Origin: Arsenophonus endosymbiont of Aphis craccivora
Lineage (GTDB): Bacteria > Pseudomonadota > Gammaproteobacteria > Enterobacterales > Enterobacteriaceae
Length of the DNA: 64,000 nucleotides
Direction: 5' to 3'
Assembly (NCBI RefSeq): GCF_013460135.1
Contig: NZ_CP038155.1
Location: forward strand, 558,001 to 622,000
Shown piece by piece: positions 52,277 through 62,554 of the stretch; position 1 is the stretch's first letter; each line of letters begins with the position of its first letter. The notes under the pieces are model-generated. The model did no database searches, was not told where the DNA came from, and worked only from the letters and a program-made list of their open reading frames with translations. The translations under genes and the position numbers were made by a program.

Positions 52277-53812
52277 ATGAATTTACTAAAATCGTTAGCA
52301 GCGATAAGCTCTATGACTATGTTTTCCCGCATCTTAGGATTTATTCGTGATGCGATTATCGCTCGTTTTTTTGGTGCTGGAGCGGCGACAGACGCTTTTT
52401 TTGTTGCTTTTCGATTACCAAATCTTTTGCGCCGAATTTTTGCCGAAGGCGCATTTTCCCAAGCATTTGTCCCTATCTTAGCAGAATATAAAAACCAGCA
52501 AGGTGATGAGGCTACTCGCACTTTTATTGCGTATGTTTCCGGTTTATTAACATTAATTTTGGCCATCGTTACATTGGCAGGAATATTAGCGGCACCATGG
52601 ATTATTTATATTACGGCCCCCGGTTTTACTGATACAGCGGATAAATTTGATTTAACCGTTCGTTTATTGAGAATCACTTTTCCTTATATTTTATTGATCT
52701 CTTTAGTATCGTTGGCTGGTGCTATTTTAAATACTTGGAACCGTTTTTCTGTTCCTGCTTTTGCGCCTACTTTACTTAATATCAGTATGATTATATCAGT
52801 ACTGTTTTTGGCGCCATATTGTGAACCACCTATTATAGCGTTAGGGTGGGGAATTTTTGCCGGTGGTATTTTACAGTTGCTGTATCAATTACCTTATTTA
52901 CAAAAAATTGGCATGTTAGTTTTACCGCGTATCTCTTTTCGCAATAGCGGTGTGTGGCGAGTATTGAAGTTAATGGGGCCGGCAATTATTGGTGTTTCTG
53001 TAAGCCAGATTTCATTAATTATTAATACTATTTTTGCCTCATTTTTACAATCATGCTCTGTCTCGTGGATGTATTATGCTGACCGATTGATGGAGCTCCC
53101 TACCGGTGTTTTAGGAGTAGCACTTGGTACTATTTTATTACCTTCGATGGCGAAGAGTTTTTCAACCGGTGATCATAAAGAATATCAGCGCCTAATGGAC
53201 TGGGGGTTACGGCTTTGCTTTTTATTAGCGCTACCATGTGCGATTGCGCTGGCTATTCTAGCCGAACCGTTGACAGTATCGCTTTTTCAGTATGGCAATT
53301 TTACCGCCTACGATGCGGTAATGACTCAACGGGCATTAATTGCTTACTGTGTCGGCTTAATGGGGTTAATTGTAGTTAAGGTATTAGCGCCAGGGTTCTA
53401 TTCGAGACAGGATATTAAAACACCGGTTAAAATCGCGATTATTACCTTAATTTTGACACAATTAATGAACCTTGTCTTTATTGGTTCGCTCAAACATGCA
53501 GGATTGGCCTTATCAATTGGCTTAGCGGCATGCTTTAATGCTTTGATGCTGTATTGGCAGTTACGTCGCCAGGCAATTTTTTCTCCCTTAGCTGGTTGGG
53601 GAAAATTTTTGCTCAAGTTAATCGCCGCTTTAATTGTTATGGTAGCGGTATTGTTGTTGCTATTAAATTTTATGACGCCATGGGAGCAGGGAAATATGCT
53701 GATGAGGATCACGCGGTTGTTACTGGTGGTTTTTGCCGGTGCAATGAGTTACTTTGCTGCGTTGTTTATTTTTGGTTTTCGTTTACGAGATTTTTCACAG
53801 CGGGCTATTTAA
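52277..53812 (+). CDS. murJ: MurJ lipid II flippase
   Basis: Flips lipid II across the inner membrane for peptidoglycan synthesis. 511 residues, 14 predicted membrane helices, E. coli length. It starts [33 protein letters not shown], written here as segments: [36 protein letters not shown] and [20 protein letters not shown] are the typical MVF blocks. Essential in most bacteria and undamaged here. Confidence 0.97.
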   Translation: MNLLKSLAAISSMTMFSRILGFIRDAIIARFFGAGAATDAFFVAFRLPNLLRRIFAEGAFSQAFVPILAEYKNQQGDEATRTFIAYVSGLLTLILAIVTLAGILAAPWIIYITAPGFTDTADKFDLTVRLLRITFPYILLISLVSLAGAILNTWNRFSVPAFAPTLLNISMIISVLFLAPYCEPPIIALGWGIFAGGILQLLYQLPYLQKIGMLVLPRISFRNSGVWRVLKLMGPAIIGVSVSQISLIINTIFASFLQSCSVSWMYYADRLMELPTGVLGVALGTILLPSMAKSFSTGDHKEYQRLMDWGLRLCFLLALPCAIALAILAEPLTVSLFQYGNFTAYDAVMTQRALIAYCVGLMGLIVVKVLAPGFYSRQDIKTPVKIAIITLILTQLMNLVFIGSLKHAGLALSIGLAACFNALMLYWQLRRQAIFSPLAGWGKFLLKLIAALIVMVAVLLLLLNFMTPWEQGNMLMRITRLLLVVFAGAMSYFAALFIFGFRLRDFSQRAI

Positions 53813-53846
53813 TACAAATAAATCTGGTTAAGTGATCATTTGTTGG

Positions 53847-53874
53847 ATGAAAAAGCGTAACCGCGCTTTTTCAT
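53847..53874 (+). terminator. murJ terminator
   Basis: ATGAAAAAGCG and CGCTTTTTCAT pair over 11 bases with a 6-base loop, 35 bases after the murJ stop. The T-run lies within the 3' arm. Confidence 0.7.
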
Positions 53875-53936
53875 TACCAATCGAAGCAGGCTGGCTGACT
53901 TTACAATTTGAAAACGGTATTGTGAATAAACAGAAT

Positions 53937-54013
53937 TGGTGCGTCCGAGTGGACTCGAACCACCGACCCCCACCATGTCAAGGTGGTGCTCTAACCAACT
54001 GCGCTACGGACGC
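53937..54013 (-). tRNA. tRNA-Val, anticodon GAC, with a G12-A23 D-stem mismatch
   Basis: A 77-base tRNA with encoded CCA and perfect acceptor stem GCGTCCG/CGGACGC. The anticodon loop TTGACAT gives GAC, reading GUC/GUU. It is almost identical to E. coli valV/valW and sits beside mdtK as in E. coli. The D stem reads GCGC/GAGC, so position 12 (U in E. coli) is G opposite A23. The T arm and anticodon stem are intact. Confidence 0.93.
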
Positions 54014-54179
54014 AATAAAAATTGCTATGGCGATAATGTGGAAAAGAATATTAACGGGCAGTTGCCATTCTGGCAAGGGAAAAAATGCAATTTTACGTCT
54101 AACTGCTCGTATTTAATGCTATTTAGCATAAAAGCGCAATTTTTCATTTTTTATACCTTATACCCGTTTGACAACATAG

Positions 54180-55553
54180 CTATCGAGAGGAATGTCGTAA
54201 TACAAATTCGTTTGGCTGACGTTGAAGCCATAATATGCGAGAAAGTATCATGATAGCTGATGCCGTTAAGCCAATAATAAAACCGATCCAAAAACCTTTT
54301 GGTCCCAGATGCGGCACAATAAAGTCAGTTAAACCAAGTAGATAACCTGTTGGTAGGCCGAGCAGCCAGTAAGCAATGAAAGTGATAAAGAAAATTGAAC
54401 GGGTATCTTTATAACCGCGTAATATACCGGCGCCAATGACTTGAATAGCATCGGAAATCTGATAGATAGCAGCGAATAACATCAATTGTGAAGCCAATAG
54501 GACGACTTCCGGATTGCGATTATACATTAATGCGATCTGCTCTCTAAGTGACACTGTCACAATTGCGGTGCAGCAAGCTATCGTTAAACCTACCATAATG
54601 CTGGCATAGGCGGATATTTTTGCCTTTTCCGTTGAAGCGCTACCTAAATTATAACCGACCCGGATCGTTGCTGCGATACCAAGAGAAATAGGAAACATAA
54701 ACATTAACGAACTAAAATTTAAAGCTACCTGGTGTCCTGCGACAGCGATAATACCTAATGGCGCGACCAGTAAGGCGACAATAGCAAACAGAGTGACTTC
54801 GAAGAAATAGGCTAGACCAATAGGTAAACCTAACGCGAACAGGCGCTTTAATAAAGAGAAGTCAGGTAATGCAAACTGTTTATTATCACGGATATCACGT
54901 TGTGAAGGAGTATGGCGTATATACCAGCGCATCAAAAGAAACATAGCCCAATATACCGAGGCAGTGGCTACCCCACAGCCGACGCCACCAAGAGCTGGTG
55001 CCCCAAAATGGCCATAGATAAAAAGATAGTTGATAGGTATGTTAATAAATAAACCAAGGAAACCAATAAACATGCCGGGTTTTGTTTTAGATAACCCATC
55101 GCACTGACTACGTAAAACTTGATAAAAAAGATAACCTGGTGCTCCCCACAGAATAGCACGCAGAAACCGCACCGCTTTATTTGCCAGTTCAGGATCAATA
55201 TTAGGCATATTATTTATAATATGGTGAGCATTATAAATAACAGCCATGACCAAAAGTGATAAAAAGAAAGCTAGCCATAAGCCTTGTTGTATATGATTGC
55301 CGATAACTTGGCGTCGGCCTGAACCATTTAATTGCGCTACCACTGGTGTTAAAGCCATTAATAAGCCGTGGCCAAACAAAATAGCAGGTAACCAGATAGA
55401 CGTTCCTACCGCAACGGCTGACATATCTATTTCACTGACTTTTCCAGCCATTACTGTATCGACAAAACCCATTGCGGTTTGTGAGAATTGAGCAAGAATA
55501 ATTGGAATACCTAATGCTAATAGGCTGTGTGCCTCTTTAAAATATTTATTCAC
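54180..55553 (-). CDS. mdtK: MdtK (NorM) MATE multidrug exporter
   Basis: 457 residues, exactly the E. coli length, with 12 membrane helices in two MATE repeats. It exports quinolones and other drugs in exchange for Na+ or H+. Conserved blocks: [37 protein letters not shown] and [17 protein letters not shown]. It is divergent from ribE, as in E. coli, and undamaged, in contrast to the MFS exporters mdtH and punC nearby. Confidence 0.96.
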   Translation of the reverse strand: MNKYFKEAHSLLALGIPIILAQFSQTAMGFVDTVMAGKVSEIDMSAVAVGTSIWLPAILFGHGLLMALTPVVAQLNGSGRRQVIGNHIQQGLWLAFFLSLLVMAVIYNAHHIINNMPNIDPELANKAVRFLRAILWGAPGYLFYQVLRSQCDGLSKTKPGMFIGFLGLFINIPINYLFIYGHFGAPALGGVGCGVATASVYWAMFLLMRWYIRHTPSQRDIRDNKQFALPDFSLLKRLFALGLPIGLAYFFEVTLFAIVALLVAPLGIIAVAGHQVALNFSSLMFMFPISLGIAATIRVGYNLGSASTEKAKISAYASIMVGLTIACCTAIVTVSLREQIALMYNRNPEVVLLASQLMLFAAIYQISDAIQVIGAGILRGYKDTRSIFFITFIAYWLLGLPTGYLLGLTDFIVPHLGPKGFWIGFIIGLTASAIMILSRILWLQRQPNEFVLRHSSR

Positions 55554-55750
55554 CCACCATATACCTTATTGAAAATGAATAGAAAACGAAAAGAATTGAA
55601 CCCTTAAAAATTTGCTTATTGTATCGATTTGGTGAAGTTATAGCTATAAATAGATAGAAAGCTGCCATATTTATTGTTTCTAGAGTGCTTATCTAGCATA
55701 ATTAGCGTAGAATGAGTTTTAATCTTTTATTAAAATTTGGAACTCAATAT

Positions 55751-56362
55751 ATGTATACAGGCATTGTGAAAGGAAAAGGAACACTAGTTGCGGTGGAAGA
55801 TAGCGTTAATTTTCGTACTTATACTGTACAATTTCCCACTGAATTACTCGCAGATTTAGAAACAGGTGCTTCTGTTGCTAATAATGGATGCTGTTTAACT
55901 GTTACCCATATTGATGGCGATAAGGTGAGTTTTGATTTAATGAAGGAGACTTTGCGACTGACAAACTTAGGCAGTTTAAAATTAGGCGATATGATTAATT
56001 TAGAAAGATCAGCAAAATATGGTGATGAAATTGGTGGCCATGTTATGTCGGGTCACATCATTACTACTGCCGAAGTAGCCAAAATTTTTAAAGCTGAAAA
56101 TAATCTCCAAATTTGGTTTTATGTGCATGATAAACAATTAATGAAATATATTTTGCATAAGGGCTTTATCGGCGTTGATGGAATTAGCTTAACTGTAGGA
56201 GATGTGGTCAATAATCGTTTTTGTGTCCATCTGATCCCGGAAACCATTGCGCGCACCACAATTGCAGAAAAGCGTCTTGGAGAAAAGGTTAATATTGAAA
56301 TTGATGCCCATACCCAAGCGGTAGTTGATACTGTTGAGCGACTGATGGCCCAAAAAATATAA
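55751..56362 (+). CDS. ribE: Riboflavin synthase alpha subunit
   Basis: Dismutates two molecules of dimethylribityl-lumazine to riboflavin. 203 residues from MYTGIVKGKG (E. coli RibC/RibE 213). Two lumazine-binding repeats: VANNGCCLTVTHID with SFDLMKETL in the first, and IGVDGISLTVGDV with FCVHLIPETIART in the second. An in-frame start 39 bases upstream does not fit the family. The C-terminal tail is shorter than in E. coli but the catalytic parts are complete. Confidence 0.96.
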   Translation: MYTGIVKGKGTLVAVEDSVNFRTYTVQFPTELLADLETGASVANNGCCLTVTHIDGDKVSFDLMKETLRLTNLGSLKLGDMINLERSAKYGDEIGGHVMSGHIITTAEVAKIFKAENNLQIWFYVHDKQLMKYILHKGFIGVDGISLTVGDVVNNRFCVHLIPETIARTTIAEKRLGEKVNIEIDAHTQAVVDTVERLMAQKI

Positions 56363-56968
56363 TCATAGAGCGTATTTTAAATAGTCGTCACGCTATTTTA
56401 ATTAGGTTAAGTAATAGCTAAAACAAGAAAAAGGATTTGATAAACAATCGACCAAGGTTTCTTCTTATTAGAAAAGCGTTAATGTCAAAAGTGGTTTCCT
56501 ATGTCTAATTTACTTATCTGTAACTAAGTGATATCTGCAAATAAGCTCTTCGATAAACATCAAATCACTTCACTCAAAATGGCTCGCCAATACAAATTGG
56601 CTAATTGTTTTATCTTTCCTTTCCTGGCTCAGGCTATTGCTCATTCAAAAGCGTCTTTATAGAAGAAGTATGACTGAGCTATTGAATGAAATTGTCAAAT
56701 AACTGCTATTTCATTTTCTCCATAACCAATTGATAGTGATTGTAAATTCCCTCATTAAGCAAGCTAATGCAAAAAAAACAATAGAATTTATCATTGAGAT
56801 AGAAAACCATAAGCAACGCTAATGACAATAGTGTGACAAAAAGAAAAACAATAATTCAAAAAGGTAACGTGAACGCATTCAGCAACGGATACTAAAGTGG
56901 TGTGGTTTTATCATAATTTTGAGTTATAGCGTGAATATTTTAATCTATACAAATTATTTGAGGTTATA
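56363..56968 (+). other. 600-base gap where E. coli has cfa
   Basis: AT-rich with no open frame of note on either strand. I looked for cyclopropane fatty acid synthase residues by eye and for a pyrimidine-binding ThDP domain continuing into the next gene, and saw neither. The last 20 bases hold the GAGG ribosome site of the next gene. Confidence 0.5.
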
Positions 56969-57943
56969 ATGAAGATAAAAATTGTCCTTGATTTGGTAGA
57001 ATTTATCGAGTTTTTAGGCGTTGATTTAGCATTTAGTAAAGAAATAGCTAAGCAGATAACTGGTGATAGCTCTCGCTATGTGGTCGTAATTATGGGGACG
57101 CGTCTCGGAGAATTCAGCTCATTTTATTTACAAAAAAATTTTAGCAATATAGATTTATTTTATATTGGTCTGGAGGCAGATAAAGTAAGAAATAACCTTC
57201 CTTCTAATGCGATTGTTTTTAAAAGTGACATTCAATGCTTTACTGAAACTTTGCTTAGTGCACTTCAGAATAAGGTGATTCATAAACCAGCTGTTCAATA
57301 CCCAGCGCTGATGGTTGAATTTGTTGATTATATTATTAAAGATAATAATGATTCTGATAAAGTTATCCATCCATTAGCGGTTATGAATATTATTCAGCAT
57401 GTCTCAATTAATAAGAATAACTGTTACATAGCTGCTGACGCTGGAAACTCATTTTGTTGGGCAAGTAACTACCTGACATTTTCCCAATCTGGGCGTTATC
57501 GGCTAGGAACTGCATTTGCGGCTATGGGGCATTATGCCTGTGGATTAGTTGGTATTGCAGCTGGTTTTAAAGAGTGTGCGATTGGGATTATTGGTGATGG
57601 TGCTATGTTAATGACAAATGAAGTCAGCACAGCAGTGCACTATCATCTTCCTGCCATGTGGTTGGTGATGAATGACAGCAGCTATAATATGTGCCGTCAA
57701 GGGCTGGAAATGTTAAATAGCGACCCGCTCGATTGTGATAGACCAGTGACTGATTTTGCCTTGTTTGGTCGTGCGTTAGGGGCAGATGGCTATCAGGCCA
57801 ATAATTCTCGACAATTAGAGGATGCTATTGTTGAGGCGATCAAAAATAGAAACCCAGCAGTAATTGATGTCAGAATTGATAAAAATGCGGTTCCCCCGCT
57901 TAAAGATAGGCATGAAACGATTAAAGGATTTATAAATGATTAA
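56969..57943 (+). CDS. ThDP-dependent enzyme, middle and pyrophosphate-binding domains only
   Basis: 324 residues resembling the second half of acetolactate synthase/decarboxylase-type enzymes. A middle domain comes first (about 1-105; YVVVIMGTRLGEF...DLFYIGLEADKV). The PP domain follows, with the ThDP/Mg motif IGDGAMLMTNEV (Asp210) and MND (Asn235) 24 residues after the GDG. The N-terminal pyrimidine domain with the catalytic Glu is absent, and no ORF upstream supplies it. So this is either one subunit of a split enzyme or a remnant. Its stop overlaps the next gene's start by 8 bases. The substrate is unknown. It occupies the place of cfa. Confidence 0.65.
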   Translation: MKIKIVLDLVEFIEFLGVDLAFSKEIAKQITGDSSRYVVVIMGTRLGEFSSFYLQKNFSNIDLFYIGLEADKVRNNLPSNAIVFKSDIQCFTETLLSALQNKVIHKPAVQYPALMVEFVDYIIKDNNDSDKVIHPLAVMNIIQHVSINKNNCYIAADAGNSFCWASNYLTFSQSGRYRLGTAFAAMGHYACGLVGIAAGFKECAIGIIGDGAMLMTNEVSTAVHYHLPAMWLVMNDSSYNMCRQGLEMLNSDPLDCDRPVTDFALFGRALGADGYQANNSRQLEDAIVEAIKNRNPAVIDVRIDKNAVPPLKDRHETIKGFIND

Positions 57944-58871
57944 TAATATTTCGTTAATTTCCTGTGCTGGCGCATTACCAAATCAGCAGCTAAGCATATT
58001 GAGAGAAAATAATAAAAAGACAATACTTTCAACAAATGACAATTATTTACCAGGTAAACGTAGTTTATGGCGACTGGATGAGAAGGGCGCGGTAACTAAA
58101 TGAATGGTAAATTGCTTATCTAAAGCTCTAGACCAGGTGAATATGAATATCAATCAGCTCGATTGTATTATTATTAATCTGGTTTGGCCTGGGAACATCC
58201 TGTATGAAGAAGTTATTGCTATTGTTCAGCAGTTAAATATTGTTTGTCCGGTTATTCCTGTCAATTTGGGCACGTCTGGTGGAATGACTGCACTTGAGTT
58301 AGGTTGGAGCCAGTTTTCTAATGCAAAGTATAGGCAAGTAGCAGTACTCGCTTCCTGTAATTATGCTCATAGGTTTTCTGCTGAAGACCCAGTAAGTTCT
58401 TTATTAAGCGATGGTGCTGCCTGCGCTATCCTTGGTTACGATTCAGGTATTTCCCTTGTCCATAGTAAGACAATTCAAACCTATGATTATGATCCATTAA
58501 TATTTATTGATAATCATTTCGAATCTATCAAGGGATCTGGCAGATCTATATTTTCTAAACTGCCTAAAACAATTTTTAATAGCTGCTATCAATTGTGTCG
58601 CGATGTTGGTAAAGATATTAGTGATATTCGATATTTTCACATTTATGATCCAACGTCTTGGGTCGCTGAGGTAGCAGCAAAAGTACTTCATGTAAGTGAA
58701 GATAAAATTTTAACCCTATTTGATAAATATGGTGGTTTGGGGCCTGCGCAAAATTTTTTCGCACTGATAGAATTGAATACGAGTTCAGATCTTTTTCCTG
58801 AGGATTTGATTATTCTGTTCGGATTTGGGCCCTCATCCACATCAACTTCTTTCCTATTGAGTTGGAGGTAA
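57936..58871 (+). pseudogene. KAS III-like protein with in-frame UGA and altered catalytic triad
   Basis: One frame of 311 codons interrupted only by TGA at codon 56 (58101-58103), followed at once by an ATG. The fold is ketoacyl-ACP synthase III (thiolase superfamily): LDCIIINLVWPG, VNLGTSGGMTALELG, LLSDGAACAILGYDSG and DKYGGLGPAQNF. At FabH positions Cys112, His244 and Asn274, I read Ser114, Tyr237 and Gly267, so a normal condensing activity is unlikely. It overlaps the ThDP gene by 8 bases, so the two form one unit. It could be a decaying or non-canonical acyltransferase. Confidence 0.6.
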
Positions 58872-58978
58872 ATTCCTACCGCTATTGATTTTATCTCAGT
58901 TTAAAATAACAGCTTAATATTTTGTTTTATACCTTAAGATGGATGATATTGTAATTTTAAGCCGACCAATCTTCGTTG

Positions 58979-59005
58979 AAATGGGAAAGTTGGACTTTCC
59001 CATTT
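58979..59005. terminator. Bidirectional terminator after the KAS III-like gene
   Basis: AAATGGGAAAGT and ACTTTCCCATTT pair over 12 bases around a 3-base loop. It lies between convergent genes (KAS III-like and punC). Confidence 0.75.
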
Positions 59006-59094
59006 GATCAATGAATAAAATTTTACTCATGACTAGAATATACGCTGTCAGTTGACGTCAGAGATTCTCACATGGGTTTGTTTAAAAAATTTTC

Positions 59095-60035
59095 TTACTG
59101 TTCGAAGGCTCCCGACTTGGTATTAATTGAAGCTTTTCTATTTTGCAGCCAGTAACCAATTAACAGAGGAATAATAGTGGCAACTATAACACCGCTTGTT
59201 GCTAATAAAGGATTGTCAATGAGGCTAGATACTGCCAGACTTGCGGCAAAACATAAACCAAGCTGGAGAGTATTTTGTAAAGCGGCGGCTTTACCACTGT
59301 CTTTATGAAAGACACTTAATGCATTTGATACCACAATAGGATAGCAAGCTCCGTTCATCGCCGCCATACAACAGAAAGGCAGTAATAGAGCAAATAAATT
59401 AGGTTGTGAATAGATAGCAAGGATAAAAATGACAAATACACTTATTCCATAACCGATAAGAATAATTGGTAGCAAGATTTGGTTTTTTATTTTGGCTATT
59501 AAATAACGCCCACGATAGCTAAGGCAAAAAATATCATTTGCCAGTTGTTACCAGTTAGAAGCCAGGCACCTAACAGGGGAGCTAATGCCGGCGACAGTGC
59601 AACTAAAGGCATGATGGTAGCAAAGACCCGTTTAGCATATTGACCGCTAAAACGATCGATGACCAAAGCTTGCCAAATTAATGCGGTTGAGCAAACTCCA
59701 ACACCTTGAATAAATCGCACAATAAGTAATTGTGTGCCGTTAGTGATCCACAGTGTTGCCAAACAACTAATAATAAATAGAGACAAGCCAATTAATAAAA
59801 CCGGTTTTCTACCAATACGGTCGGAAAGCGGCCCCCAACTAAGTTGCGCAAAGGCAAAGCCACATAAAAATAGGCTAAGACTTGCACTAATGGTATTTGC
59901 TGAGGTGTTGAGTTGCTGTTGCATTATACGAAAAGCCGGTAAGTACATATCAATGGCCAAAAAGCCGAGCATACTTAAACCAGCAAGAAAAGCATAAAGC
60001 CAAAATTGGCTTGATTGGTGTTATTTTTATTCATA
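59095..60035 (-). pseudogene. punC: PunC (YdhC) purine MFS transporter, frameshift and internal deletion
   Basis: The N-terminal frame begins MNKNNTNQA at 60035, then a one-base shift near 60010 separates it from [24 protein letters not shown]. Helices 1-6 follow ([17 protein letters not shown]). At about 59485 the sequence jumps to the last third (NGACYPIVVSNALS...AALQNTLQLGLCFAAS), missing roughly 100 residues relative to E. coli YdhC (403). In E. coli PunC imports purine nucleosides under PunR control. Two independent lesions make it non-functional. Confidence 0.9.
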
Positions 60036-60153
60036 TGGTATCAATAAATTAAATAATATTTAACATCGCTATTTATTGTATAAGAGATGAATTTTTGTTG
60101 TGAAGCGTTATTATTTGCATATTGTTATCAAATATTTTGATAGGTGAAGGGCT

Positions 60154-61059
60154 ATGTGGTCAGAGTATTCCCTGGAAGTAATTGATGCCGTTGAGAGAAC
60201 GGGCAGTTTTAGTGCAGCGGCCACCAAGTTACATAGAGTTCCCTCTGCGGTCAGTTATACCGTAAAGCAACTGGAGTTGTGGTTTGCGGTTCCTTTATTT
60301 GAACGGCGTTATCGTGATGTTGTACTTACTGATGCTGGTAAATTCTTCGTTAAAAATGAGCGTAATATTATTAAAACAATGCGTGAAACTCGTCATCAGT
60401 GTCAACAAATTGCAAATGGCTGGCATGGACAATTTAGTATTGCCATTGATCGGGTAGTTAAACCAGATAGGATATTGCAATTAATATTAGATTTTTATCG
60501 CCATTTTTCTGATATCGAACTTTTTATTCAGCAGGAAGTTTATAATGGTGTATGGGAGGCATTAGTCGATGGCCGAGTGGATATAGCAATTGGTGCAACC
60601 CGTGCGTCACCGATTGGCGATAGATATAGTTTCCGTGATATGGGATTTATGCCCTGGTCATGTGTTGTCAGTATCAATCATCCTTTAGCACACATAAGCG
60701 GGCTAATTAGCGATCAACAATTACGTCTCTATCCCAGTTTATGCTTAGAATATACTTCTCGCTACTTACCAAAACGAGATACTTGGGCATTAGATAACCA
60801 AAAAAGGCTTATTGTGCCAGATTGGGAAAGTGGTTTAGCATGCTTAAAAAATGGATTATGTTTAGGATTTGCGCCTAAACATCGGGTAGAGCAACTTTGC
60901 CTCAAAAATGAATTAAAGACATTGCAGATTAAGCAACCCTTACCTGATAGTTCGTGCTGTATCATATGGAATGAAGAAAAACGTTCCCCGACATTGAGTT
61001 GGCTACTGGATTATTTAGGTAATAGCGAAACACTCAATGCTGAATGGTTAACTGATTGA
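60154..61059 (+). CDS. punR: PunR (YdhB) LysR-type regulator
   Basis: 301 residues (E. coli 310). An N-terminal winged HTH (MWSEYSLEVIDAVERTGSFSAAATKLHRVPSAVSYTVKQLE pattern; HTH about 18-37) and a LysR effector domain (FERRYRDV, GRVDIAIGATRASPIGDRYSF). In E. coli it activates punC in response to purines. It is intact although its divergent target punC is destroyed. The divergent gap of about 120 bases should hold its operator. Confidence 0.93.
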   Translation: MWSEYSLEVIDAVERTGSFSAAATKLHRVPSAVSYTVKQLELWFAVPLFERRYRDVVLTDAGKFFVKNERNIIKTMRETRHQCQQIANGWHGQFSIAIDRVVKPDRILQLILDFYRHFSDIELFIQQEVYNGVWEALVDGRVDIAIGATRASPIGDRYSFRDMGFMPWSCVVSINHPLAHISGLISDQQLRLYPSLCLEYTSRYLPKRDTWALDNQKRLIVPDWESGLACLKNGLCLGFAPKHRVEQLCLKNELKTLQIKQPLPDSSCCIIWNEEKRSPTLSWLLDYLGNSETLNAEWLTD

Positions 61060-61078
61060 TAGCGTTTAAATCCGGGGA

Positions 61079-62104
61079 TCATCTTCGGTAGTCAATAAAT
61101 GGACCATCGACAACTGAACGACGTTCAATAAGCTCTGGGTGTATTTCAATCGTTTGCGCATCTTGGCGTTTATTAATAATGCGATCAAGCAGCATGGTAA
61201 AGGCCATTTGACCTAGACGTTCTTTGGGCTGATGAATGGTAGTTAATGCTGGGGTAAAAAAACGCGCATTACGCACATTGTCGTAGCCAATAATAGATAT
61301 ATCTTGTGGCACTCGAATTCCTAATTCATTTGCAGCGCTGATAGCCCCCATCGCCATAATATCACCGCCACAGAACATGGCAGTCGGTTTTTGTTGGTGA
61401 CTTAATATTTGTTTCATCGCCTCGTAGCCGGAAGCTGGTTCGAAATCATCCTCGACAATCCATTCGTTATGTGGTTGGATGTTAGCTTCCTGCATGGCAT
61501 TGAGAAAACCTTGCCGCCGGCCATTGCAGGTATTGCGTTTTAATGGTCCAGAGATAATACCTAAATCACGATGACCTCGTTCGATAAGATAACGCCCGGC
61601 AAGATAGCCACCATAAACTGCATTATCAATGATGACATCGGTAAAATCACCATGGGCTTGCCCCCAATCCATCACCACCATTGGAATATTGCGGTATTTC
61701 TCTAACATCTGGAGTAGTTGGTTGGGGTATTCTGAGCACATGACAAGTAAACCATCAACCCGTTTTTGCGCTAACATTTGTAAATAGGCTTGTTGCTTAT
61801 TTAGGTTGTTGTGCGAATTGCATAGGATCAATGTATATCCTTGGCTAAAACAGTTGTTTTCTACTGATTCAATGACTTCTGCAAAGTAAGGGGCTTCATT
61901 AGATGTGGCTAATAAGCCAATGGATTTAGTATGATTAACTTTCAAACTACGAGCAACTGCACTGGGAGAGTAATTAAGTGTTTTAATGGCTGCCCTGACG
62001 ATCGTTTTTGTCTCTTCGGCGACAAAACGGGTATTGTTAATTACATGTGATACGGTGGTAGTTGAGACACCCGCAAGCTTTGCCACATCCTTAATTGTTG
62101 CCAT
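61079..62104 (-). CDS. purR: PurR purine repressor (LacI family)
   Basis: 341 residues, the E. coli length. N-terminal LacI-type HTH and hinge ([21 protein letters not shown], about 1-22, and [17 protein letters not shown], about 47-63). The periplasmic-binding-like core binds hypoxanthine or guanine as corepressor ([38 protein letters not shown]). No clear PurR box was seen upstream. It is convergent with punR, 19 bases apart. Confidence 0.97.
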   Translation of the reverse strand: MATIKDVAKLAGVSTTTVSHVINNTRFVAEETKTIVRAAIKTLNYSPSAVARSLKVNHTKSIGLLATSNEAPYFAEVIESVENNCFSQGYTLILCNSHNNLNKQQAYLQMLAQKRVDGLLVMCSEYPNQLLQMLEKYRNIPMVVMDWGQAHGDFTDVIIDNAVYGGYLAGRYLIERGHRDLGIISGPLKRNTCNGRRQGFLNAMQEANIQPHNEWIVEDDFEPASGYEAMKQILSHQQKPTAMFCGGDIMAMGAISAANELGIRVPQDISIIGYDNVRNARFFTPALTTIHQPKERLGQMAFTMLLDRIINKRQDAQTIEIHPELIERRSVVDGPFIDYRR

Positions 62105-62363
62105 GATTATAAAGACTCCTGAGTTATTCCCAATTCCTTTACTATTGTTTAAAAATTACTGTTATTGATCTATAAAAATAGATAATTAAGTTATCAGTAA
62201 ACTGATCATTTTGTCTTATTTGCAGTAAAAACAAAAGTATTAATCAATCTTTACTAGATGATATAATAGAAAATAGCTTTTATTGTTGTATGATATTATG
62301 ACATTTAATGATTTTTCATTAATTAATTTATGACTAAGACAGTGAGAATAGTGAGGTGAGGTT

Positions 62364-62447
62364 ATGGATACCGATTTTAAATATGGTTTATGTACTGCGA
62401 TAGTTGCATTATTAATGATCGTATCGTTTGTTTCTTTTATTTTATGA
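62364..62447 (+). CDS. ynhF: YnhF small membrane protein
   Basis: 27 codons: MDTDFKYGLCTAIVALLMIV then SFVSFIL and stop. E. coli YnhF (29 residues, MSTDLKFSLVTTIIVLGLIV...) has the same pattern and also lies beside purR. A GAGGTGAGG ribosome site is 2-10 bases before the ATG. One membrane helix fills most of the protein. Function unknown. The 260 bases between purR and this gene form the divergent promoter region. Confidence 0.8.
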   Translation: MDTDFKYGLCTAIVALLMIVSFVSFIL

Positions 62448-62554
62448 GCATCATATTGGATGATCTGTCTGCATTTTATCGCTACAATATTTTGTCTTAA
62501 GCTGCATCATGGACAGCAGGCTGCACTACTGGCAGCCTATAGTCTAATAAGGGA

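Noticed and set aside
58101-58103. Selenocysteine at the UGA of the KAS III-like gene
   Set aside because: No convincing SECIS-type hairpin directly downstream, and the position is not an active-site Cys in the family.
62105-62363. PurR operator upstream of purR
   Set aside because: I looked for the GCAAACGTTTGC-type palindrome and found no adequate match.
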